Below are positions 1 to 5,395 of a DNA stretch of 6,347 bases, piece after piece. The notes under the pieces are model-generated. The model searched no databases and was not told the DNA's origin. It saw only the letters and a list, made by a program, of their open reading frames with translations. The stretch comes from Promethearchaeia archaeon. GTDB lineage: Archaea; Asgardarchaeota; Lokiarchaeia; Sigyniarchaeales; SOKP01. Position 1 is the stretch's first letter. Every line of letters begins with the position of its first letter. The stretch lies in the NCBI GenBank assembly GCA_029856445.1, contig JAHQWY010000220.1, forward strand, positions 1 through 6,347, written 5' to 3'. A program made the translations under genes and the position numbers.

Positions 1-1
1 C

Positions 2-172
2 TCCAAATTTCCAATTAGATCTCAAAAATTTAAAACAAAAGCAAAATACACCCCATTTGAAAATTGTAATTCCACTGTTCTAATTTGGAAAGTCTTTTTA
101 AGAGGAACTGAAATAAATAATGAAAAAAATATTTCAAATGGACAAATTATTAAAGCAAGTTATAAAGTATAA
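2..172 (+). CDS. C-terminal fragment of a dihydroorotase-like amidohydrolase (5' end outside window)
   Basis: An open frame enters from the left edge and ends at TAA 170-172, leaving 56 C-terminal residues. The fragment contains TKAKYTPFE followed about 11 residues later by VFLRGTEI. This resembles the end of dihydroorotases and related cyclic amidohydrolases (dihydropyrimidinase, allantoinase), which typically close with an S-K-x-x-[YFW]-[ST]-P-F-E motif and then a short beta strand of the form x-V-x-x-[VL]-R-G-x-x-[IV]. Dihydroorotase forms dihydroorotate from N-carbamoyl-aspartate in pyrimidine synthesis. The metal-binding HxH motif and the carboxylated lysine lie outside the window, so neither activity nor subfamily can be judged. 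The next gene starts 53 bases later on the same strand and may be co-transcribed. The assignment rests on one short C-terminal motif and is tentative. Confidence 0.6.
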   Translation, partial: SKFPIRSQKFKTKAKYTPFENCNSTVLIWKVFLRGTEINNEKNISNGQIIKASYKV

Positions 173-225
173 ATGTCTAAGTAATATAATAATACATAAC
201 TCAAATCAATTATAGGAAGCAGAAT

Positions 226-858
226 ATGTCCTATGAAGAGAAATTTAGTTTAGAGGATGGTCGAATGCTAATTGAATTTGCTCGAGAAAATATTGAATTT
301 TTTCTTAAAAACAATAGAGTAATTCCTGTTCCAGATTATATAAAAGAAAATTTCAATGATAAATATGGTGCTTTTGTTACCTTAAATAAACATGCAGTCT
401 CTGGTAATCCATTAAGAGGTTGTATTGGGTATATTGAACCTAAATATTCTCTTTATGACGTTATCCATAAAGTATCAATCAGCTCTGCTATTGAAGATCC
501 TAGATTCCCTTCCGTGACTCTTGAAGAAATGGATAATATTGTTATTGAATTATCAGTATTGACACCCCCAGAATTAATTATTGTAAGCACTCCCAAAGAA
601 TATCGTGATAAAATTGTAATCGGAAGAGATGGACTTATTGCAGAAAAAGGATGGCGAAGAGGATTACTTCTCCCCCAAGTTCCTGTCGATCATAATAGGA
701 ATTGGGATGTTGATACTTTTCTTAATCATACTTGTCAAAAAGCTATGCTTCCTGCGAATGCTTGGAAAGATCTTGATACTAAAATTTATTCTTTTCAAGC
801 AATATTGTTTGAAGAAAAATCTCCTAGAGGAGAAATCGAAAGAAAGTATCTTTCATAG
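226..858 (+). CDS. AMMECR1 domain-containing protein
   Basis: This 210-residue protein is close to the usual length of archaeal stand-alone AMMECR1 proteins and spans the whole domain. It carries the family hallmark LRGCIG at residues 63-68, where the invariant Cys is residue 66. Also visible are the conserved DPRFPSVTLEEM segment (91-102), the I-x-x-S-V-L-T-P block (107-114) and the GLLLPQVPVDHNRNWD stretch (146-161) leading into FLNHTCQKAMLP (165-176). The family is found in archaea, many bacteria and eukaryotes; in prokaryotes it often occurs with Memo-like and radical SAM proteins, and its biochemical activity is not firmly established. No such partner is seen here. The protein has no signal peptide or membrane segment and is presumably cytoplasmic. 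The start at 226 is supported by AGGAAG at 214-219, six bases upstream. It may share a transcript with the amidohydrolase upstream. Family assignment is very secure; function is not. Confidence 0.95.
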   Translation: MSYEEKFSLEDGRMLIEFARENIEFFLKNNRVIPVPDYIKENFNDKYGAFVTLNKHAVSGNPLRGCIGYIEPKYSLYDVIHKVSISSAIEDPRFPSVTLEEMDNIVIELSVLTPPELIIVSTPKEYRDKIVIGRDGLIAEKGWRRGLLLPQVPVDHNRNWDVDTFLNHTCQKAMLPANAWKDLDTKIYSFQAILFEEKSPRGEIERKYLS

Positions 859-949
859 TATAAATTCTTTCTTTACACAGTGTATCAAATTTATTTAAAT
901 TTAATAAATGATTATTATTATGAAAATTGTAAAATTTTTGATAAAATTC

Positions 950-967
950 GAATAATAATTATTATTC
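950..967. repeat. 18-base perfect palindrome
   Basis: GAATAATAATTATTATTC reads the same on both strands across all 18 bases. Its left arm AATAATAAT (951-959) is also complementary to a separate ATTATTATT at 911-919, so two mutually exclusive hairpins could form in a transcript. It lies about 90 bases upstream of the start codon of the fusion gene, a possible place for an operator. The base composition is nearly pure A+T, so a chance origin is a serious alternative. Confidence 0.5.
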
Positions 968-1044
968 AGAAATCATATTAAAACTTAAAGAGCAATATCC
1001 ACATATAGATATCGAAATTCGACTTATCTTTGTTACAATAGAAT

Positions 1045-1049
1045 AGGAG
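1045..1049 (+). promoter_or_regulatory. Ribosome binding site of the fusion gene
   Basis: AGGAG is placed six bases before ATG 1056. It matches the purine-rich Shine-Dalgarno sequence complementary to the 3' end of archaeal 16S rRNA and fixes the start of the following gene. A start with this motif implies a transcript with a leader, unlike the genes flanking 5234-5395. Confidence 0.7.
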
Positions 1050-1055
1050 TATAGA

Positions 1056-3140
1056 ATGCCACAAATCAATGGGGTTATATGTAACACTTTGACTTTCTTC
1101 AATCGAAATAGTGAGATTATCGATAACTTAAATTCACTTCTTATCCGTCACATTCTTACAAACGACGCCAACGCACTATTACTTTTTGGAAGTATGGGAG
1201 TTAATCCTCTCTTTTCAGTTAAAATGGAAGAAAATATAAAACTTATTGAATTGGCAATGGAATTAACGTCAAAAAAAAATCCTATTCTTATTGGAATTTA
1301 TGGTGCCGACGCAGATGAAGTAATACAGCAGATTGAACATTTAGGAAAACATTTTGATGAACTTAATTATATGATACCTCCTCCTATTTCAGAAAATTTA
1401 TCATCAGAAGGCATAAGATCATATTTTGAAAATATTTTAGGATCTATTAATCCTAGGAATCAAATATATTTATACAATGATCCTCTTAAATTTGTTAAAA
1501 ATGAGATTGAACCAAATTGGTTAAAAAAATTGACAAAATTCTCCAATTTAAGAGGATTAAACGATTCTTTTTATAATATTAAAATTTGTAAATCATATGT
1601 ACAATTAATAAATGAAAATTTCTCTGTTTTTTGCGGATTAGAAGAAAACTCTCAAAACTTCTTTCAATTAATTCCATCAAACCAAAGAAAATACAGTGGT
1701 ATAGTATCTAGTATAAGTAATTTAGTAAATATGTGTTCAAAATTATATTATTATGCTGTGAACGATAATCTCTTAGAACTTCTGCAATTACAAGAACAAA
1801 TAAACGATATACGAACAAAGATTTACAATATTAAAATTGAGAACGATAAAGAAAGACTTGGTTTGACTTATGCTTTTATGCATTTATACGGGGATTTATT
1901 ATCAAAAAATGACGAAGAAGTTAATCATATCACCTCAAAATTACAAACTGAAATTGATCCTATAAGTAGGGAAAGAATAGAAGCTACTGTTAATTACTTA
2001 CGTAATAACAAACAAATTTATCAATTATACTCCATAGGTAGAAAAGATCTATATCAATTTCGAGATATTATTGACACATTTTCAAAAATCGATATTTTAG
2101 TTCAGCAAGGTAAAGTGAGAAAAATAACAGGACCTTATAGAGCAGATATTAACACGATATATAAGGTAATGTTTGAAAATAGTCGATTAGTCTTCAGATT
2201 TCGAACCAATAAATTTTTTCAATTTGAAAATTTAGTTAAACAAAAACTTTTATTTCCATTTTTAGATAAAACATTAACACCTAATGACCCTAATCTGAGA
2301 GAAAAAGTAAATAAAATCATTAATGCTAAAACTGGAGCTTATATCTTTGATAAGGAAAAACCTCCTATTATTCCAGTAAGCAATTTAATTTATTATGACG
2401 AGACAAAGGAAATAATTCCATATATTTTCTCAGTACAAGAATATATTCGAGGAAAACCTTTGTTTCAGCTCATTAATAAATATATTAATGAAGGAAAAAA
2501 TTTGAATACTAAAAATTTTATAAATATTTTTAGCTATTTAGGAGAATATTTAGGAAATTTACACGAAATAAAATTTGAATCTTTTTACAGAAATATTAGC
2601 AATATTGGAAAAAATGTAAAACAGTCATATTTAGAATATTTTAATAACCAATTAGAAATTGAGATACAAGAAGCAAAAAAGAATAAAATTGATTTTGGAA
2701 GCGAAATACGAGACTATTATAAAGATCATCTGACATTAATTGAAGAGGAAAATGAATTTGTTTTATTATATAATGATTTTTGTAGTCAAAACGTTATTGT
2801 TAAGGAAGAGCAGGGTTTAATTCATTTGAATGGATTAGTAGATTTTGATGATTGGTGGGTTGGTCCCCGAGCTCAAGATTTCATTAAAATGGAATATCTA
2901 ATTCTAAAACCATTAAATATACCTTCTTTTAATAATGCATTTTATGATGCATATTTAAAACATAATAAAATTGATAATGACTTTAAGAAATCTATTGAAT
3001 TGCATAAATTATTATGGCTTCTGACTGAATATAACTTTGAATCAGAATTAAAAAGAAAGATACATCGTCCTGATCCTACAAATAGAGTATCAACTTCATT
3101 GGAAAATTATCTTTTTGAAATACAGGCTATAATAAAGTAA
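1056..3140 (+). CDS. Fusion of a DHDPS/NAL-family TIM barrel (probably inactive as an aldolase) with an APH-type kinase domain
   Basis: A 694-residue two-domain protein. Residues ~3-300 follow the dihydrodipicolinate synthase / N-acetylneuraminate lyase fold: LLLFGSMG (41-48) at the GTTGE loop, PILIGIYGADADEVI (76-90), YNDP (140-143) at the catalytic YNVP motif, NLRGLND (164-170) at NIVGIKD, and YSGIVSSISNL (213-223) at the G-V-I-S-V-x-A-N position. The Schiff-base Lys is Asn169, the Thr-Thr pair is Ser46-Met47, and the paired-Tyr region reads PPPIS, so classic aldolase chemistry is unlikely. Residues ~350-694 match aminoglycoside/choline kinase-like phosphotransferases: a hinge-like VQEYIRGKPL (460-469), the catalytic loop YNDFCSQN (572-579) with Asp574 and Asn579, and LVDFDD (594-599) with metal-binding Asp596, then GPRAQDF (603-609). 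The catalytic-loop His is Tyr572, and Arg380/382 sit near the usual ATP-binding Lys. The substrate is unknown; the barrel may bind a ligand for the kinase or serve in oligomerisation (inference). No membrane segment is seen. Confidence 0.87.
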   Translation: MPQINGVICNTLTFFNRNSEIIDNLNSLLIRHILTNDANALLLFGSMGVNPLFSVKMEENIKLIELAMELTSKKNPILIGIYGADADEVIQQIEHLGKHFDELNYMIPPPISENLSSEGIRSYFENILGSINPRNQIYLYNDPLKFVKNEIEPNWLKKLTKFSNLRGLNDSFYNIKICKSYVQLINENFSVFCGLEENSQNFFQLIPSNQRKYSGIVSSISNLVNMCSKLYYYAVNDNLLELLQLQEQINDIRTKIYNIKIENDKERLGLTYAFMHLYGDLLSKNDEEVNHITSKLQTEIDPISRERIEATVNYLRNNKQIYQLYSIGRKDLYQFRDIIDTFSKIDILVQQGKVRKITGPYRADINTIYKVMFENSRLVFRFRTNKFFQFENLVKQKLLFPFLDKTLTPNDPNLREKVNKIINAKTGAYIFDKEKPPIIPVSNLIYYDETKEIIPYIFSVQEYIRGKPLFQLINKYINEGKNLNTKNFINIFSYLGEYLGNLHEIKFESFYRNISNIGKNVKQSYLEYFNNQLEIEIQEAKKNKIDFGSEIRDYYKDHLTLIEEENEFVLLYNDFCSQNVIVKEEQGLIHLNGLVDFDDWWVGPRAQDFIKMEYLILKPLNIPSFNNAFYDAYLKHNKIDNDFKKSIELHKLLWLLTEYNFESELKRKIHRPDPTNRVSTSLENYLFEIQAIIK

Positions 3141-3215
3141 AATATATTTTTATACACTAGTTAATAGTCTATAAAAAAAACATATATTATCTAATAGAAA
3201 AAATGTTTGAGATTT

Positions 3216-4136
3216 ATGTCTAGGTTTAATAAAGAATTAAGAATTGCGGTTAAGTTAGTACGAACAGCAATTAAAATTACAGAATGGTTTAGAGAAAGAG
3301 GTGTTAAATCATTTTTGAAAGGAGATCGATCACCTGTGACTTTAGCTGATCTTGCGTCTCAATTGTATATAACAACTAGATTAAAATATCATTTTCCTGA
3401 AGATATGATAATAGCAGAAGAGGAAAACATCGAATTTATTGATAATAAAGCCGAAAAGCAGATTAAAAAATGTTTTAATGATTTAAATTTAGACAATTTA
3501 AGAGATATCAAAGAGAAGTTTGAGTATCGCGGGAAACCTTCTCAACGTCAATGGACGATAGATCCTATTGATGGTACTATGGGATTCCAAAAGGGATTAT
3601 ATTATGCTGTAGGAATTGGGTTTATGATAAATTCCACTCCAAAGATTTGTGCTATAGCAGCACCTAACTATAATGGGTCTTCTCTTGCGATTTTTTCAGC
3701 AGTGGATGGTAAAGGGGCCCAAGTTTCATTTGACAATAGAGATTTTAATTCTATAAATGTAAGTCAAGAGGATGATTTAAAGTCTATACGCTTTTGTCAC
3801 TCATTACATTATGATAAACCTTGGATAATGGAATTTGCTAGAAAAATTGGTATTAAAAAATTCATACAAATTGATGGTATGGCAAAATTTTGTATGGTTG
3901 CTGACGGAAGTGCTGATCTATATTTAAAGCCATTAAATTTGCAAATTTCCAATTCATGGGATTTTCTCCCTGGGGATCTATTGGTAAGAGAAGCAGGAGG
4001 TAGTGTGACAGATTTGAACGGTGTTCAGTTGAATTTTAAAGATAACAAATGTCTTTGTACTGCACCTGGAATTATAGCTTCAAATGGTTTTGTACAAAAA
4101 AAAATTGTTGATCTAATTAAAAAAGAACCTATCTGA
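3216..4136 (+). CDS. Inositol monophosphatase superfamily phosphatase, 3'(2'),5'-bisphosphate nucleotidase (Hal2/SAL1)-like
   Basis: This 306-residue metal-dependent phosphatase shows the complete set of superfamily motifs. KGDRSPVTLADLASQ (35-49) contains the T-x-A-D metal site with Asp45. AEEE (67-70) follows, then WTIDPIDGTMGF (113-124) with Asp116 and Asp119, and finally SWDFLPGDLLVREAGG (247-262) with Asp249. The W-T-x-D-P-I-D-G-T-x-G-F form and the later D-G-M-A-K-F block (220-225) resemble Hal2/SAL1 enzymes, which convert 3'-phosphoadenosine 5'-phosphate to AMP, more than true inositol monophosphatases (D-P-I-D-G-T-x-N-F). The usual Lys after DGT is Met122 here. I chose ATG 3216, preceded by weak purine-rich TTGAG; an in-frame TTG at 3207 would add three residues. 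The gene lies 75 bases after the fusion gene on the same strand, so both may serve one phosphorylated metabolite (inference). Superfamily certain, substrate not. Confidence 0.9.
   Translation: MSRFNKELRIAVKLVRTAIKITEWFRERGVKSFLKGDRSPVTLADLASQLYITTRLKYHFPEDMIIAEEENIEFIDNKAEKQIKKCFNDLNLDNLRDIKEKFEYRGKPSQRQWTIDPIDGTMGFQKGLYYAVGIGFMINSTPKICAIAAPNYNGSSLAIFSAVDGKGAQVSFDNRDFNSINVSQEDDLKSIRFCHSLHYDKPWIMEFARKIGIKKFIQIDGMAKFCMVADGSADLYLKPLNLQISNSWDFLPGDLLVREAGGSVTDLNGVQLNFKDNKCLCTAPGIIASNGFVQKKIVDLIKKEPI
4096..4124 (-). terminator. Oligo-T tracts, probable terminator of the polymerase gene
   Basis: Downstream of the minus-strand polymerase stop, the minus strand reads six T (opposite 4119-4124) and then nine T (opposite 4096-4104). 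Archaeal RNA polymerase terminates at such tracts without needing a hairpin. They lie inside the end of the convergent phosphatase gene, so the polymerase transcript would overlap that gene's 3' end in antisense. Proposed from composition only. Confidence 0.35.
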
Positions 4137-4141
4137 ATATT

Positions 4142-5233
4142 TTATGGAATACAAGCGAAACTTAAAAGACTAGTTTGTCGTACTTTATAATTTCTTTCTA
4201 AATTAGATAATCTAATACCCACAAGTCTTACTTTTTTCAACTTTCGAGAAAATTCTCTAAAAAGTTCTAATATTATTTCCATAACTCTATTTTTATCTTG
4301 AATATGAAAAGGAAGGGTTTTAGCACGCGTATATGTAAGGTAACCCTCAAATCTAATTTTTAGTGAAACAGTCCTGTATGCAATATGGTGTTTAATAACT
4401 GTTGTATGGATTTTTTCGTTGATTTCTCCTAACCTTGATAAAATATCATGAAAGTCATCTGTGTTTTCGAAAAATGTTCTTTCTTTACTGATTGATTTTC
4501 TCTCCTCTTGAAATTCTTTTACCTTTCGATTGTCAAAACCATTCACTATTTTCCAGATCCATTTACCATGTTCTCCAAATAAATTTATCATTTTTGATAT
4601 GCTGATATCAAGGATATCACCAATCTTTTTTATTCCCTTCTTATAGAAATATCCCTTAGACTTTTTTCCTATACCTGGAATGCGTGTAATATCCATATCC
4701 TTCAATAAATCCTTAAATTCTTCAGGTTTAAAAAGAGTTATTCCGTTTGGTTTATTACAGTCTGATGCAATTTTTGCTAGAGATTTTGTAGGAGCTATCC
4801 CAATTGAAATTGTAATTCCAATATTTTCACTTATTTCCCTCTGGATTTGTAAGGCATTTTCTTTTGCTTCGTCATAGTTCAAACATGAGTCTGTGAGATC
4901 GAGATAAGCCTCATCATTTCCCATTTGTTGGAATTCTTTTGCATATTTTTTTAATACCTGCATAACTAGTTGCGAAGCTTCAGTATATTTCTTAAAATTC
5001 GGTCGCAAATAAATTCCATGAGGACACCTAAGGTATGCTTGAGAAATAGGCATTCCTGAATGAAGTCCAAATTTTCTTGCCTCATAAGAACACGTTGAAA
5101 CAACTCCCCTTCCTTTTCCTTCTTTTGGATCAGCACCTATTATAACAGGTTTATTTTTATATTGTGGGGTATCTCTTATTTCTACCGCTGCGAAAAAGCA
5201 ATCTAAATCGCAGTGCAATATGATTCGAGTCAT
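4142..5233 (-). CDS. dinB: Y-family DNA polymerase IV (DinB/Dpo4-like)
   Basis: A 363-residue translesion DNA polymerase of normal length for archaeal Dpo4/DinB. The palm opens with HCDLDCFFAAVE (7-18), giving metal ligand Asp9 and a Phe14 steric gate that excludes ribonucleotides. Nucleotide-binding SYEARKFG (49-56) follows, then the catalytic pair Asp107-Glu108 in NDEAYLDLT and the palm strand ISIGIAPTKSLAKIASD (142-158). The thumb helix-hairpin-helix ITRIPGIGKKSKG is at 182-194 and the little finger spans about 240-345. The C-terminus ends in QTSLLSF (353-359), a PIP-box-like motif for binding the PCNA clamp. The two residues before the catalytic Asp are Gly-Asn rather than the usual Ser plus a hydrophobic residue. 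No Shine-Dalgarno motif precedes the start; a TATA-like box about 35 bases upstream suggests a very short or absent leader. It converges on the phosphatase gene with 5 bases between stops. Confidence 0.96.
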   Translation of the reverse strand: MTRIILHCDLDCFFAAVEIRDTPQYKNKPVIIGADPKEGKGRGVVSTCSYEARKFGLHSGMPISQAYLRCPHGIYLRPNFKKYTEASQLVMQVLKKYAKEFQQMGNDEAYLDLTDSCLNYDEAKENALQIQREISENIGITISIGIAPTKSLAKIASDCNKPNGITLFKPEEFKDLLKDMDITRIPGIGKKSKGYFYKKGIKKIGDILDISISKMINLFGEHGKWIWKIVNGFDNRKVKEFQEERKSISKERTFFENTDDFHDILSRLGEINEKIHTTVIKHHIAYRTVSLKIRFEGYLTYTRAKTLPFHIQDKNRVMEIILELFREFSRKLKKVRLVGIRLSNLERNYKVRQTSLLSFACIP

Positions 5234-5262
5234 TATTTGAGAAGCTTTTAAGAAATATAGTT

Positions 5263-5274
5263 ATTTATATAATC
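5263..5274 (-). promoter_or_regulatory. Putative TATA box of the polymerase gene
   Basis: On the minus strand this reads GATTATATAAAT, close to the archaeal TATA consensus. Its centre is about 35 bases upstream of the polymerase ATG. As archaeal transcription starts about 25 bases after the TATA box, the leader would be roughly 10 bases or less, which agrees with the absence of a Shine-Dalgarno motif there. The region is AT-rich, so other boxes are possible. Confidence 0.4.
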
Positions 5275-5358
5275 ATAATTGATATTTTTTTATTTTTTAT
5301 ATAAGAAAAGAGTATTTTGAATTATTAAATGAAGTCTTATTTTATATTTTCTTATTTC

Positions 5359-5370
5359 AAAATATATTTT
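5359..5370 (+). promoter_or_regulatory. Putative TATA box of the aldolase gene
   Basis: AAAATATATTTT is a perfect 12-base palindrome centred about 31 bases before the aldolase ATG at 5396, so the expected transcript start falls within a few bases of the start codon. No Shine-Dalgarno motif lies between them, which suggests a leaderless or nearly leaderless mRNA. An 11-base near-palindrome TTAATTATTAA (5381-5391) covers the predicted start site and could be a regulator site, but it is pure A+T. Confidence 0.4.
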
Positions 5371-5395
5371 TAACACACTCTTAATTATTAATTTT

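Larger units (their letters stand above)
859..1055. other. AT-rich intergenic region without a recognisable gene
   Basis: This 197-base gap separates the AMMECR1 gene from the fusion gene. It begins with T-rich stretches (TTCTTTCTTT at 865-874) that could end the AMMECR1 transcript, since archaeal termination uses oligo-T tracts. It then holds a very AT-rich segment with the inverted repeats described separately, and ends with the ribosome binding site of the next gene. The last ~70 bases are less AT-rich and have an open frame without a start codon (945-1046), which may be chance or gene debris. A promoter for the 1056 gene is expected here, but several AT-rich stretches could act as its TATA box and none stands out. 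Confidence 0.6.

Noticed and set aside
629..898. An 89-codon plus-strand frame overlapping the end of the AMMECR1 gene.
   Set aside because: It lies mostly inside the strongly supported AMMECR1 gene in another frame, is low-complexity (Leu/Ile/Lys/Phe) and shows no motif.
889..909. AT-only inverted repeat (ATTTATT / AATAAAT) as a terminator or operator.
   Set aside because: The arms are only 7 bases of pure A+T with a poor centre, as expected by chance in such DNA.
1269..1279. A-run in the fusion gene as a possible programmed frameshift site.
   Set aside because: The zero frame continues with well-matching barrel sequence on both sides and no alternative frame carries conserved protein. A-runs are common in this AT-rich DNA.
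3207..3215. TTG start for the phosphatase, adding three residues.
   Set aside because: ATG 3216 is a stronger start codon, the extra residues add nothing conserved, and no better ribosome binding site precedes the TTG.
4680..4877. A 65-codon plus-strand frame within the polymerase gene.
   Set aside because: It is fully antisense to conserved polymerase sequence and has no recognisable features.
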